DNA of 64,000 bases from Pseudaquabacterium inlustre. GTDB lineage: Bacteria > Pseudomonadota > Gammaproteobacteria > Burkholderiales > Burkholderiaceae_C. The DNA lies in assembly GCF_038066595.1 (NCBI RefSeq), contig NZ_JBBUTH010000004.1:248001-312000 (forward strand). The letters are read 5' to 3'. Positions 40,314 to 49,432 of the stretch are shown one piece after another. The translations under genes were made by a program, and so were the position numbers. Every line of letters begins with the position of its first letter. The stretch's first letter is position 1. The notes beneath the pieces are model-generated. The model was not told the DNA's origin and made no database searches. It worked only from the letters and a program-made list of their open reading frames with translations.

Positions 40314-41912
40314 TCAATGGCGGAAGTGGCGCGTGCCGGTGAACACCATCACGATGCCGCGCTCGTTGGCGGCGGCGATCACCTCGGCGTCGCGCATCGA
40401 GCCGCCGGGCTGGATGACGCAGCTGGCGCCGGCATCCACCACCACGTCCAGGCCGTCGCGGAACGGGAAGAAGGCGTCGCTGGCCACGGCCGTGCCGGCC
40501 AGGCTGAGGCCGGCGTGGCCGGCCTTGATGCTGGCGATGCGGGCCGAATCCAGGCGGCTCATCTGGCCGGCGCCAACGCCCATGGTCATGCCGTTGGCGC
40601 AGAACACGATGGCGTTGCTCTTGACGTACTTGGCCACCTTCCAGGCGAACAGCAGGTCGTCCATCTGCTGCGGCGTGGGCTGCTTGTCGGTCACCACCTT
40701 CAGCTCGCCGGCGGCCACGTTCTTGTCGTCGGCCGATTGCAGCAGCATGCCGCCGCCGATGCGCTTGAAGTCGAGTGCGTTGCCCAGCTGGCCACCCTGT
40801 CCATAGCCCTGTGGCAGCGGCACTTCCAGCAGGCGCAGGTTGGGCTTGGCGGCCAGCATCGCGCGGGCCTCGGGCGTCACCGACGGGGCGATGGCCACCT
40901 CGACGAACTGCTTGGCGGCGTTGATGGCCTCGACCACGGCCGCATCGAGCGGCACGTTCAGCGCCAGGATGCCGCCGAAGGCGCTGGTCGGGTCGGCCTT
41001 CAGGGCCTTGGTGTAGGCCTCCACCGCGCTGGCGCCGATGGCCACGCCGCAGGGGTTGGCGTGCTTGACGATCACGCAGGCCGGCACGTCGAAGGTCTTC
41101 ACGCATTCCCACGCGGCGTCGGCGTCGGCGATGTTGTTGAAGCTCAGCTCCTTGCCCTGCAGCTGCGTCCAGTGCGCCAGCGTGCCGGCGGCGGGCTTCA
41201 GCTCGCGGTAGAACGCGGCGCTCTGGTGCGGGTTCTCGCCATAGCGCATGTCCTGCGTCTTGACCAGCTGCAGCGTGTAGGTCTCGGGGTAGGGCGCGCG
41301 GGCCGGCACGGCGGCGGGCTTGTCTTCGGCGCCGGCTTCCAGCGCGCTGAGGTAGTTGGTGATCATGCCGTCGTAGGCGGCGGTGTGGGCGTACACCTTG
41401 CGCGCCAGGCCGAACTTCGTCTTGCGGGTCAGGCCGCCGGCGTCGATCTCGCCCAGCACCTGGGCGTAGTCGGTGGGGTCGATCACCACCGCCACGTCCT
41501 GCCAGTTCTTGGCCGCGGCGCGCAGCATGGCCGGGCCGCCGATGTCGATGTTCTCGATGGCGTCTTCCAGCGTGCAGTCGGGGCGCGCGGTGGCCTGGGC
41601 GAAGGGGTACAGGTTGATCACCAGCAGGTCGATGGTGCCGATGCCATGCTCGGCCAGCGCGGCCATGTGCGCCGGCACGTCTCGGCGGGCCAGCAGGCCG
41701 CCGTGGATGCGCGGGTGCAGCGTCTTCACGCGGCCGTCCAGCATCTCGGGGAAGCCGGTCACTTCGCTCACCTCGGTGACGGGCAGGCCGGCGTCGGCCA
41801 GCAGGCGGGCGGTGCCGCCGGTGGACAGCAGCTTGACGCCGCGCTGGTGCAGGGCCTGGGCGAATTCGACGATGCCGGTCTTGTCGGACACGGACAGCAG
41901 GGCGGTGGTCAT
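40314..41912 (-). CDS. purH: Bifunctional AICAR formyltransferase/IMP cyclohydrolase
   Basis: Catalyses the last two steps of purine synthesis, AICAR to FAICAR to IMP. The 532 residues start with the cyclohydrolase MGS-like domain (ALLSVSDKTGIVEFAQALHQRGVKLLSTGGTARLL, DGRVKTLHPRIHGGLLARR, IDLLVINLYPF, ENIDIGGPAMLRAAAKN). They continue with the transformylase domain (QDMRYGENPHQSAAFYRE, VKHANPCGVAIG, SAFGGILALN, KYVKSNAIVFCANGMTMGVGAGQMSRLDS, DAFFPFRDGLD). All hallmark residues are present. It lies downstream of fis and dusB, a common betaproteobacterial order, and ends at a clear terminator. Confidence 0.98.
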   Translation of the reverse strand: MTTALLSVSDKTGIVEFAQALHQRGVKLLSTGGTARLLADAGLPVTEVSEVTGFPEMLDGRVKTLHPRIHGGLLARRDVPAHMAALAEHGIGTIDLLVINLYPFAQATARPDCTLEDAIENIDIGGPAMLRAAAKNWQDVAVVIDPTDYAQVLGEIDAGGLTRKTKFGLARKVYAHTAAYDGMITNYLSALEAGAEDKPAAVPARAPYPETYTLQLVKTQDMRYGENPHQSAAFYRELKPAAGTLAHWTQLQGKELSFNNIADADAAWECVKTFDVPACVIVKHANPCGVAIGASAVEAYTKALKADPTSAFGGILALNVPLDAAVVEAINAAKQFVEVAIAPSVTPEARAMLAAKPNLRLLEVPLPQGYGQGGQLGNALDFKRIGGGMLLQSADDKNVAAGELKVVTDKQPTPQQMDDLLFAWKVAKYVKSNAIVFCANGMTMGVGAGQMSRLDSARIASIKAGHAGLSLAGTAVASDAFFPFRDGLDVVVDAGASCVIQPGGSMRDAEVIAAANERGIVMVFTGTRHFRH

Positions 41913-42000
41913 GGGATGAAGGTCCTGGAACGGGTTGAATCGAAAGGCGATGCGCGGGATCGGGCGGCGTCGCAGGTGCGGCCGGCCGCCGGCCGCGGCA

Positions 42001-42237
42001 TCACGAAATCAGCTTGTGCTCGAGCAGCTTGCGGCGCAGCGTGTTGCGGTTGATGCCCAGCCACTCGGCGGCCTTGCTCTGGTTGCCGTCGGCGTGCTTC
42101 ATCACCACCTCGAGCAGCGGTTTCTCGACGGTGTGCACGATCATGTCGTGCACGGAATGGGGCTCGGTGCCGTGCAGGTCCCGGAAATACTGTTCCAGGC
42201 TGTCGCGGATGCACTCCTCGATCTTCTTCTTGCTCAT
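42001..42237 (-). CDS. fis: Fis-family nucleoid-associated regulator
   Basis: A 78-residue DNA-bending protein. The N-terminal half (MSKKKIEECIRDSLEQYFRDLHGTEPHSVHDMIVHTVEKPLLEVVMKHADGNQ) is followed by the helix-turn-helix SKAAEWLGINRNTLRRKLLEHKLI, the most conserved part of Fis. It starts 20 bp after dusB, the classic dusB-fis operon known from Enterobacteria, and is followed by purH at 88 bp. Confidence 0.95.
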   Translation of the reverse strand: MSKKKIEECIRDSLEQYFRDLHGTEPHSVHDMIVHTVEKPLLEVVMKHADGNQSKAAEWLGINRNTLRRKLLEHKLIS

Positions 42238-42257
42238 GCGGATGGGGTGGGGGACAT

Positions 42258-43286
42258 TCAGGCGCTGGCGGCCAGGAGCGCGTCGTTGGCGGCCGGCAGC
42301 AGGTGGTGGTGTTCGGCCAGCTGGTCGAAGAAGGTGCCCACCGCCGCCACCTGGGCCGCGGTGGAGTCCAGCGTGTTCATCACGGCGCGGAAGGCCTCGC
42401 CGCCCGGCAGGGCGCGCACGGCCCAGCCGATGTGCTTGCGCGCGCTGCGCACGCCGGCGTCCTCGCCGTACAGCGCGTAGTGCTCGTGCAGGTGTTCCAC
42501 CAGCCAGGTGCGCACCTCGGCCACGGCCGGGGCCGGCAGGTGCTGGCCGGTGCTCAGGTAGTGGTTCACCTCGCGGAAGATCCAGGGCCGGCCCTGCGCG
42601 GCGCGGCCGATCATCAGCGCGTCGGCGCCGGTGGCGCGCAGCACGGCAGCGGCCTTCTCGGGCGAATCGATGTCGCCGTTGGCCACCACCGGGATGCGCA
42701 GAGCCGCCTTCACCGCGGCGATGGTCTCGTATTCGGCAGCGCCCTTGTAGCCCTGCTCGCGGGTGCGGCCGTGCACGGTCAGCAGCGCGATGCCGGCCGA
42801 TTCGGCCGCACGGGCCAGCGTGAGGGCGTTGCGCTCGGTGTCGCACCAGCCGGTGCGCATCTTCAATGTGACGGGCACGCCGCGCGGCGCGCAGGCGGCG
42901 ACCACGGCTTCCACGATGGCGATGGCCAGGGGCTCGTTGCGCATCAGCGCCGAGCCGGCCCAGGTGTTGCACACCTTCTTGGCCGGGCAGCCCATGTTGA
43001 TGTCGATGATCTGCGCGCCGCGGTCGATGTTGTAGGCCGCGGCCTCGGCCATCATGGCCGGCTCGGTGCCGGCGATCTGCACGGCGATCGGGCCCGGCTC
43101 GCCGTCGTGGTTGGCGCGGCGGCTGGTCTTCAGCGTGTGCCACAGCTCGCGGCGCGAGGTGATCATCTCGCTGACCGCATGGCCCGCCCCCAGGCGCCGG
43201 CACAGTTGGCGGAACGGGCGGTCGGTCACCCCGGCCATCGGGGCGACGAACAGCCGGTTCGGCAGCTGGTACGGGCCGATGTGCAT
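42258..43286 (-). CDS. dusB: tRNA-dihydrouridine synthase B
   Basis: An FMN enzyme that reduces specific uridines of tRNA. Of 342 residues the barrel begins GPYQLPNRLFVAPMAGVTDRPFRQLCRRLGAG, followed by QIAGTEPAMMAEAAAYNIDRGAQIIDINMGCPAKKVCN, with the catalytic Cys, VTLKMRTGWCDTERN, LTVHGRTREQGYKG and VVANGDIDSPEKA, GADALMIGRAAQGRPWIF. ATG 43286 puts the domain at the N-terminus; upstream open frame to 43628 is spurious. It leads the dusB-fis unit. A GGAGG-rich stretch (CCTCCTTTTTCAG on the coding strand) lies about 30 bp before the start. Confidence 0.97.
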   Translation of the reverse strand: MHIGPYQLPNRLFVAPMAGVTDRPFRQLCRRLGAGHAVSEMITSRRELWHTLKTSRRANHDGEPGPIAVQIAGTEPAMMAEAAAYNIDRGAQIIDINMGCPAKKVCNTWAGSALMRNEPLAIAIVEAVVAACAPRGVPVTLKMRTGWCDTERNALTLARAAESAGIALLTVHGRTREQGYKGAAEYETIAAVKAALRIPVVANGDIDSPEKAAAVLRATGADALMIGRAAQGRPWIFREVNHYLSTGQHLPAPAVAEVRTWLVEHLHEHYALYGEDAGVRSARKHIGWAVRALPGGEAFRAVMNTLDSTAAQVAAVGTFFDQLAEHHHLLPAANDALLAASA

Positions 43287-43407
43287 GGGGTGGGGGGGAG
43301 GGGAGGTGCTGAAAAAGGAGGCAGGAGTATAGCCGCGCGGTCCGGCCCCGCCGGGGGCCGGCGTCCTGCGCCAGACCCTGCGCTCGCCGTGCCTATGATG
43401 GGCGCCG

Positions 43408-43902
43408 ATGGAAGCCTGGATCGAGTCCCACCTGAGCCTGCTGCTGGCCGCGCTGGCGATGCCGAAGTTCGGCCTCAGCACGGTGTTCGTGGTGTCCTTC
43501 GTCTCGGCCACGCTGCTGCCGCTGGGCTCGGAGCCGGCGGTGTTCGGCCTGGTGCAGCTGAACCCGGCGCTGTTCTGGCCGGCCATCGCGGTGGCCACCG
43601 TGGGCAACACGCTGGGCGGTGCGGTCACCTGGTGGATGGGCTATGGCGCCGAGCGCGCCTACGAGCGCACGACGCACCGCAGTGCCCAGCTCCGGGCGCT
43701 GCAGTGGTTGCGACGATTCGGGCCGCGGGCCTGCGTGCTGGCCTGGCTGCCGGGGGTGGGCGATCCGCTGTGCGCGGTGGCCGGCTGGCTGAAGCTGCCG
43801 TTCTGGCCTTGCGTGGCCTGGATGGCGCTGGGCAAGTTCCTGCGCTACGTGACGATGACCGCCGCGCTGATGTGGGTGTTTCCGCAGCTGGCGGGGCACT
43901 GA
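43408..43902 (+). CDS. YqaA-family (DedA-related) membrane protein
   Basis: 164 residues with about four membrane helices. The conserved stretch STVFVVSFVSATLLPLGSEPAVFGL is followed by WPAIAVATVGNTLGGAVTWWMGYG, LQWLRRFGPRACVLAWLPGVGDPLCAVAGWLKLPFWPCVAWMALGKFLRYV. The GxxGDP and R-x4-G pattern is that of the VTT/SNARE-associated superfamily, linked to lipid scrambling or proton-dependent transport. TATGAT (43394-43399) lies 8 bp before ATG with no ribosome site, pointing to a leaderless mRNA. It is divergent from dusB. Confidence 0.88.
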   Translation: MEAWIESHLSLLLAALAMPKFGLSTVFVVSFVSATLLPLGSEPAVFGLVQLNPALFWPAIAVATVGNTLGGAVTWWMGYGAERAYERTTHRSAQLRALQWLRRFGPRACVLAWLPGVGDPLCAVAGWLKLPFWPCVAWMALGKFLRYVTMTAALMWVFPQLAGH

Positions 43903-44034
43903 CGCTGCAGCGGCTGGCGCCGCAGGCCCCCCGTCATCCCACCGAAAGGGGGGAGGAGGGCTGCCCGGCACGCACCGACAATGGCGCATCGCCGCACTGG
44001 CCGCTCATCCTGCCTGCATCTTGCGGGCTCGCCC

Positions 44035-45534
44035 ATGACCCTCGCCTCGACCACGCCGTCCTACGACGGCCTGACCCAGCTGTTCACCCGCCTGCACCAC
44101 CTGGCCCATGTGCAGTCCATCGCCTACTGGGACCAGGCGGCCAACATGCCGCCGGGGGGCGCGGCGGCACGTGCCGGTGCGCTGGCCGAGGTGGCGGCCA
44201 TCAGCCACCGGCTGCGCACCGACCCGGCGCTGCGCAGCGCGCTCGAGCAGGCGCAGGAAGAAGCGCTGGACGAGCACCAGCGTGCCAACCTGCGCGAGAT
44301 GTGCCGCGAATGGCGCAGTGCCAACGCGCTGCCCGAGGCCCTGGTGCAGCGCAAGCAGCTGGCCACCGCGCGCTGCGAACATGCCTGGCGCCGCCAGCGC
44401 CCGGCCAATGACTGGGCCGGCTTCCTGGACAACTTCCGCGAGGTGGTGTCCGTGGCGCGCGAGGAGGCGCAGCTGCTGTCGCAGACCACCGGTCTGGCGC
44501 CCTACGACGCGCTGATGGACCAGTACGAGCCCGGCATGGGCTGCGCCCAGCTCGACCGCCTGTTCGGCGACCTGCGCCAGTGGCTGCCGGGCCTGATCCG
44601 CCAGGTGCGCGAGCACCAGGCACGGCAACCGGCGCTGCGGCCGGTGGGGCCGTTCCCGGTGGCGGCGCAGCGCGCGCTGTGCGAGCGCGTGATGCGCTGG
44701 CTGGGCTTCGACTTCGACGCCGGCCGGCTGGATGTCAGCACCCACCCGTTCGCCGGTGGCGTGCCCGAGGACGTGCGCCTGACCACGCGCTTTTCCGAGC
44801 AGGAGTTCCTCACCAGCCTGTACGGCGCCATCCACGAGACCGGCCATGGCCGCTACGAGCAGAACCGGCCGCGCGAGTGGCTGGGCCAGCCGGTGTCGCT
44901 GGCGCGCTCGATGGGCATCCACGAAAGCCAGAGCCTGGCCTTCGAGATGCAGCTGGGTCACCACCCCGGCTTCGTTGCCCGGCTGGCACCGATGATTGCC
45001 GAGGCCTTCGGCGACCAGCCGGCCTTCGCGCCCGACAACCTGCTGCGCCTGATCAACCAGGTGGAGCCGGGCTACATCCGCGTGGATGCCGACGAGCTGA
45101 CCTACCCGGCGCACGTGATGCTGCGCTACGGCATCGAGCGGCGGCTGATCGAGCGCGAGATCGAGCCCGAGGACATCCCGGCGCTGTGGGATGCCGGCAT
45201 GGCCGAACTGCTGGGCCTGGACACGCGCGGCAACTTCAAGGACGGCCCGCTGCAGGACGTGCACTGGCCCGAGGGCATGTTCGGCTACTTCCCCTGCTAC
45301 ACGCTGGGGGCGATGTATGCGGCGCAGTGGTTCGCCGCGATGCGCCGTGATGTGCCCGATCTGGATGCGCAGATCAGCGCCGGCCACCTGGCCCCGGTGG
45401 CCGACTGGCTGCGCCAGCACATCTGGCAGCCGGCCAGCCGCTGGAGCACCGATGAGCTGGCGCGCCGCGCCAGCGGCGAGGCGCTGAACCCGGCGCACTT
45501 CCGCGCGCACCTGGAGGCGCGCTACTTGGCCTGA
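44035..45534 (+). CDS. M32-family metallocarboxypeptidase
   Basis: A cytosolic zinc carboxypeptidase of the Taq type, 499 residues. The zinc motif HETGH starts at residue 267 (AIHETGHGRYEQN), and IHESQSLAFEMQLGH supplies the third ligand. The family motifs HPFAGGVPEDVRLTTRF, INQVEPGYIRVDADELTYPAHVMLRYGIERRLIE, DVHWPEGMFGYFPCYTLGAMYAAQ and the N-terminal IAYWDQAANMPPGGAAARA are present. ATG 44035 matches family length; the open frame from 43981 adds 18 unrelated residues. Confidence 0.95.
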   Translation: MTLASTTPSYDGLTQLFTRLHHLAHVQSIAYWDQAANMPPGGAAARAGALAEVAAISHRLRTDPALRSALEQAQEEALDEHQRANLREMCREWRSANALPEALVQRKQLATARCEHAWRRQRPANDWAGFLDNFREVVSVAREEAQLLSQTTGLAPYDALMDQYEPGMGCAQLDRLFGDLRQWLPGLIRQVREHQARQPALRPVGPFPVAAQRALCERVMRWLGFDFDAGRLDVSTHPFAGGVPEDVRLTTRFSEQEFLTSLYGAIHETGHGRYEQNRPREWLGQPVSLARSMGIHESQSLAFEMQLGHHPGFVARLAPMIAEAFGDQPAFAPDNLLRLINQVEPGYIRVDADELTYPAHVMLRYGIERRLIEREIEPEDIPALWDAGMAELLGLDTRGNFKDGPLQDVHWPEGMFGYFPCYTLGAMYAAQWFAAMRRDVPDLDAQISAGHLAPVADWLRQHIWQPASRWSTDELARRASGEALNPAHFRAHLEARYLA

Positions 45535-45556
45535 CCGGGCTGTGCGGCGGCGCGCG

Positions 45557-46855
45557 TCAGGCGGCCGCGAGCCGGTCGGCGTCGAGCAGGCGCTCCAGCG
45601 TCTGCTCGGCCACGCCGTAGAAGGCCTTCAGCTCGGCCACCTGGGCGCGCAGCGCCTGCTGCTGGGCGGCGGGCAGCGGCTGGCGGCGGCGCACGGCCAG
45701 CACCATCTTGTTCTTGGCCGTGTGCTCGGGCGAGATGAACTCGAACACCTGGGTGTCGTAGCCCACCGACTGCAGCAGCAGCGCGCGCAGCGTGTCGGTG
45801 AGCATCTCGGCCTGCTCGGTCATGTGGATGCCGTGGCGCAGCATGGGCTGCAGCAGCGCCGGCGCATGCATCTGCGGCCGCAGCTCCTTGTGGCAGCAGG
45901 GCGAGCACACGATGATGGCCGCGCCACCGGTCACGCCGCGGTGCATGGCCACGTCGGTGGCGATGTCGCAGGCATGCAGCGCGATCATGATGTCGATGGG
46001 GCCGGCGGCATGGCTGCGCACGTCGCCGGCATCGAAGCGCAGGCCGGCCAGGCCCAGGTGCCGGGCCACGCCATTGCACTGGGCCACCAGGTCCTCGCGC
46101 AGTTCCACGCCCACGATGTCGGGCGTGCGGCCGGCGGCCACCAGGCGCTGCTGCACCGCGAAGGTGAGGTAGCCACGGCCGGCGCCGAAATCGAGCACGC
46201 GCACCGGTTCGGCAGCATCGCGCCCGGCCAGCGGCGACTGCGCAATCGCGTGGTCCAGCACCTCGACGAACTTGTTGATCTGCCGCCACTTGCGCGCCAT
46301 CGCCGGGATCAGGCGGTGCTGCGCATCGGTGACGCCCAGCTCGGTGAGGAAGGGCTCGGTGAGCGACAGCGCATGCTGGCGCTGGCGGTCGTGCGCGGCG
46401 GCGGGTGCGGCCGCGGCGTTCGCGGTGTTCACGCCTTCGGCCGGCGCGTTGGCGGCCACGGTCGCGCCCGGCAGCTTGCCCACGCGCAGGCCCCACTGGC
46501 CGCGCTTGCCCATGGCCAGCTGCACATCGTGCGTGCGGGTCACCAGGTGGGCGTGGTGGAACTGGCTGGCCAGCAGCGCGGCCAGCTGGTCCACGGCCTC
46601 GGCCAGCGGCAGGTTTTTGGTGATGTCCTTGCTGCGGTGGCGCCACACCATCGACAGGTGGTCTTCGCCGCGCAGGGCCACGCGGCGGGCCAGCAGCTTC
46701 TCCAGCGTGGGCTCGGTGTCGTGCGGGCGGCCCAGCGCCAGCCGCTGGAAGCTGCCGTCGCCCAGGCTGGCGCGCAGGCGGGCGATGAACTTGTCGATGT
46801 CGGTGCCGACGGGGGTGGCGGGGGCCTGGGTCATCGCGCGATTGTCGCGCGCCAT
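45557..46855 (-). CDS. SAM-dependent methyltransferase, METTL25/RRNAD-like fold
   Basis: 432 residues. The central Rossmann core has motif I EPVRVLDFGAGRGYLTFAVQQRL, motif II PDIVGVELREDLV and an unusual Cys-rich catalytic-type motif IIVCSPCCHKELRPQM. That motif is preceded by LHACDIATDVAMHRGV, a combination found in methyltransferases of the METTL25/GSTCD type. The N-terminal 150 residues are helical and carry SMVWRHRSKDITKNLPLAEAVDQLAALL, conserved in this bacterial family. Substrate unknown, possibly RNA. ATG 46855 has GAGG 5 bases upstream; ATG 46834 is a weaker alternative. Confidence 0.8.
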   Translation of the reverse strand: MARDNRAMTQAPATPVGTDIDKFIARLRASLGDGSFQRLALGRPHDTEPTLEKLLARRVALRGEDHLSMVWRHRSKDITKNLPLAEAVDQLAALLASQFHHAHLVTRTHDVQLAMGKRGQWGLRVGKLPGATVAANAPAEGVNTANAAAAPAAAHDRQRQHALSLTEPFLTELGVTDAQHRLIPAMARKWRQINKFVEVLDHAIAQSPLAGRDAAEPVRVLDFGAGRGYLTFAVQQRLVAAGRTPDIVGVELREDLVAQCNGVARHLGLAGLRFDAGDVRSHAAGPIDIMIALHACDIATDVAMHRGVTGGAAIIVCSPCCHKELRPQMHAPALLQPMLRHGIHMTEQAEMLTDTLRALLLQSVGYDTQVFEFISPEHTAKNKMVLAVRRRQPLPAAQQQALRAQVAELKAFYGVAEQTLERLLDADRLAAA

Positions 46856-46871
46856 GCCGGCCTCGCCCGGC

Positions 46872-47240
46872 TCAGGCGGGAAACTGCACCAGCTGCAGCT
46901 CGTTGCCGTCGGGGTCGACCAGGGTGGCCAGCCAGCCGCCCCAGAACTGCTTCTCGGGCGCGCCGGTGAAGGGCACGCCGGCCGCGCTCAGCGCCGCGTG
47001 GGTGGCCACCAGGTCGTCGACGCCGAAGGACAGGCCGGTGAAGCGGCCCACCGTGGCCTGGTCTTCGGGGGATTCGTCGGGCGTCACCAGCTCGATCACC
47101 AGCTGCACCTGCCCGGTGTCGAAGCGGCAGAAGCCCTCGTCGGTGCCGTCATGCCCCAGGTCGAGGCCCAGGCGCTTCTCGTAGAAATCGCGCGCGGCGG
47201 CGATGTCGCGCACGAAGACACGCGCGGCGGCAAGTTGCAT
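46872..47240 (-). CDS. VOC-superfamily (glyoxalase/bleomycin-resistance fold) protein
   Basis: A 122-residue single VOC domain: MQLAAARVFVRDIAAARDFYEKRLGLDLGHDG, a central LVIELVTPDESPED, FTGLSFGVDDLVATHAALSAAGVPF and the end TLVDPDGNELQLVQFPA. Metal ligands are plausible but the reaction is not predictable. The gene lies 16 bp upstream of the methyltransferase gene and shares its strand; cotranscription is likely. Confidence 0.88.
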   Translation of the reverse strand: MQLAAARVFVRDIAAARDFYEKRLGLDLGHDGTDEGFCRFDTGQVQLVIELVTPDESPEDQATVGRFTGLSFGVDDLVATHAALSAAGVPFTGAPEKQFWGGWLATLVDPDGNELQLVQFPA

Positions 47241-47325
47241 GGTGTTCCTCCCGATGCAGCGATGGTGAGCGGCATCTTGCCACCACCATCGCCGCCCGGG
47301 CACGTCCCCCCGGGTTGACACCGGG

Positions 47326-49065
47326 TCAGTGGCGCGCCTTGGCCTTGCCCTGGCCTGCGGCGCCGGCCGCCTTCTTGGCGCCGGCCCCGGACTTGCCCGC
47401 CTTGGCGGCCGCTGGCTTGCCCCCTCGGCCGCCACCGGTCTTGGCCGATTTGCCGGCCTTGCCACCGGCCACCGCCTTGGCGGCCTTGCCCGTCTTGGCC
47501 GTCTTGGCCGTCTTGCCGTTGGCGGCGGCCACGCGCTCGGTGCCGCTGCCCTGCAGCCAGCCCTGGCAGGCCGGCTGACCGGCCGCCTGCGCCACCGGAC
47601 GGAAGCTGGCCGGGGCCGCGTCGCGCTGGAAGCACGGGCCCAGCGCCGTGGGCGGGAACTCGAACGGCGCGCCGTCCTCGATGTGGTGGGCCAGTTCGCG
47701 CAGCGGCACGTCACCCAGGTCGCGGCGCAGCGCCGCGATCAGGCGGTGGGTGGCCAGCGGCGTACTCAGCGGGCCTTCGCGCCGTGCCTGGGCGGCCGGC
47801 ACCATCAGGCCGCGCAGCGTGGCCTCCAGGCCCGGGCGGCCGGCCTCGCGCAGTGCGGCGTTCCAGTGCAGGGCCAGCCACTCACCGCGGGCGGCGGGCA
47901 GTTCGGCCAGCGCCTGGGCGCCGGCACCACCGGTGGCCAGGCGCAGGTTGTCGGCGGCGCGCTCGGGCTGCGCCTGGTAGCGCGCGATCTTGCGGTTCAG
48001 CGCGGCGGCATAGTCCTCGGGCGTCCACAGCCCTTCCTTGAGCAGCAGGCGGTGCGCCAGGTAGTCGGCAAAGCCTTCGGTGAACCAGGCGCGCAGCGGG
48101 CCGTCGCCGCGACCGGCATGGGCCAGCGGGCCGAAGCGCTCGGGCATCCAGCGGCGCAGCAGCTGGCCGGCGATCAGTTCGTCGGCCTGCGGGCCGGGCA
48201 GGGCCAGGTCGGGCGGGGCCTGCAGGGCCAGCGCCCGGCCCAGCGTCATGCCACCGGCCACCGGGCCGGGCAGGGCCAGCACCGGGATCGGGGTGCGCTC
48301 GTCGTCGCGCCAGTCGCGGCGCAGGGCCGTCTGCAAGCGGGCGGCCCGCTCGGCCAGGGCGGCCGCATCGAAGGCCAGCGCGGCGCCGGCGGGCACCACG
48401 GCGGTGAGGGTCTGGCCGGCGGCGTCGGCATCGCGCCACTGCAGCGCGCCGCCGGCATACAGCGCCTGCTGCACCTGGCCGGCGGTGGCGGCAGGCCAGG
48501 ACCAGCGCGCGGCCGACCCTTCGGCGCGGCCGAAATTGCTGATCCAGCGCACGGTGTCGCCGGCTTCCACGCGCAGGCAGGCCGGCAGGGTCTGGGTGCC
48601 GGGTTCCTCGGGCCAGGCCAGCACCGCGGCGCCGGTGAAGGCCGACCAGTCCGGCGTGAGCCGCAGCCCGGCCGTGCCGCCGGTGTCGGTGCCGGGCACC
48701 AGGCGCCACTGCAGCAGCACGCGCGCCTGCGCCGCATGCTGCACCTGGCGCAGCTGGGCGTCGCCGGCCACCGGCAACAGCCGCGGCGCATCCGGGTTGA
48801 GCTCGCGCAGCGCGTCCCAGCCGGCCGGCAGGCGCAGCCGGGTGCTGGTGCGCGTGCCGGCATCGAAGCCCAGGGTCACGTCCAGGGCCGGCACGGCGCG
48901 GCCGGCGGGCCGCTCGGCATCGGGCAGCGTGGCGGTGGTCAGGCGCACCTGCCACTCGAGGGCGCAGGCGGCGGCGTCGGTGGCGGCACGCAACGGCGCA
49001 CCCCAGGGCAGGGTCAGCACCAGCGCCAGGGCCGGGCCGGCCAGGCGGGCGGTCAGAAGAGGCAT
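47326..49065 (-). CDS. Secreted zinc-peptidase-like protein lacking HEXXH, with a polycationic tail
   Basis: 579 residues from ATG 49065, which places a signal peptide (cleavage near PLRA/ATD) at the N-terminus. The body resembles M61/M1 gluzincins: an N-terminal beta domain, then PLRAWFTEGFADYLAHRLLLKEGLWTPEDYAAALNRKIARYQ. This contains the WxxEGxxxY third-ligand helix, and an all-helical end follows. At the place of HEXXH stands ELIAGQLLRRWMPERF, so zinc cannot be held normally. The last about 65 residues are Lys/Ala/Gly repeats (KTAKTAKTGKAAKAV, KPAAAKAGKSGAGAKKAAG), like histone H1-type tails. The function is unknown; binding of a polyanion such as DNA, LPS or poly-phosphate is conceivable. 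Confidence 0.7.
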   Translation of the reverse strand: MPLLTARLAGPALALVLTLPWGAPLRAATDAAACALEWQVRLTTATLPDAERPAGRAVPALDVTLGFDAGTRTSTRLRLPAGWDALRELNPDAPRLLPVAGDAQLRQVQHAAQARVLLQWRLVPGTDTGGTAGLRLTPDWSAFTGAAVLAWPEEPGTQTLPACLRVEAGDTVRWISNFGRAEGSAARWSWPAATAGQVQQALYAGGALQWRDADAAGQTLTAVVPAGAALAFDAAALAERAARLQTALRRDWRDDERTPIPVLALPGPVAGGMTLGRALALQAPPDLALPGPQADELIAGQLLRRWMPERFGPLAHAGRGDGPLRAWFTEGFADYLAHRLLLKEGLWTPEDYAAALNRKIARYQAQPERAADNLRLATGGAGAQALAELPAARGEWLALHWNAALREAGRPGLEATLRGLMVPAAQARREGPLSTPLATHRLIAALRRDLGDVPLRELAHHIEDGAPFEFPPTALGPCFQRDAAPASFRPVAQAAGQPACQGWLQGSGTERVAAANGKTAKTAKTGKAAKAVAGGKAGKSAKTGGGRGGKPAAAKAGKSGAGAKKAAGAAGQGKAKARH

Positions 49066-49154
49066 CGGTCGGGGCCAGGGCGCGCCATGGTGACGCGGGG
49101 CGGCGAGCATAGCCCAGCCGGGACGACCACCCGGCCCGGCCATGCGGCGGTGGA

Positions 49155-49379
49155 TCAGCCGGCGGCCTGGATGGCGCCGCGCGCGATCACCGTCACCGGG
49201 GCCGTGGCCGACAGCCGCGCCCGGGCGCCTTCGAACACCTCGCGCGCGCAGTCGTGGCAGCAGCCGCAGCACGACGAAACGCCGGTGCGGTCCTGCAGCA
49301 CCTCGAAATTGTCGACGCCGGACTGCACCGCGGCAGTGATGTCACGGTCGGAAACACGGCGGCACAGGCAGACGATCAT
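49155..49379 (-). CDS. bfd: Bacterioferritin-associated ferredoxin
   Basis: A 74-residue [2Fe-2S] protein that reduces and mobilises iron from bacterioferritin. MIVCLCRRVSDRDITAAV contains the first two Cys (CxC) and SSCCGCCHDCAREVF the second pair, the fer2_BFD pattern (extra Cys present). A perfect Fur-type palindrome overlaps its promoter (49418-49432), so it should be made under iron starvation. bfr lies just upstream on the same strand, separated by 137 bp that include a tandem repeat. Confidence 0.93.
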   Translation of the reverse strand: MIVCLCRRVSDRDITAAVQSGVDNFEVLQDRTGVSSCCGCCHDCAREVFEGARARLSATAPVTVIARGAIQAAG

Positions 49380-49417
49380 GGCGGCATCCGAAGTCGATGC
49401 CGGGATTCTGCAAGTAA

Positions 49418-49432
49418 TGCGAATGATTCGCA
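49418..49432 (-). promoter_or_regulatory. Fur box over the bfd promoter
   Basis: TGCGAATGATTCGCA is a perfect 7-1-7 inverted repeat matching the half-site GCGAATGAT common in betaproteobacterial Fur boxes. On the minus strand it overlaps a promoter TTGCGA-17 bp-CAGAAT. It lies 39-53 bp before the bfd start. Iron-dependent repression of bfd is well established in other bacteria. Confidence 0.8.
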
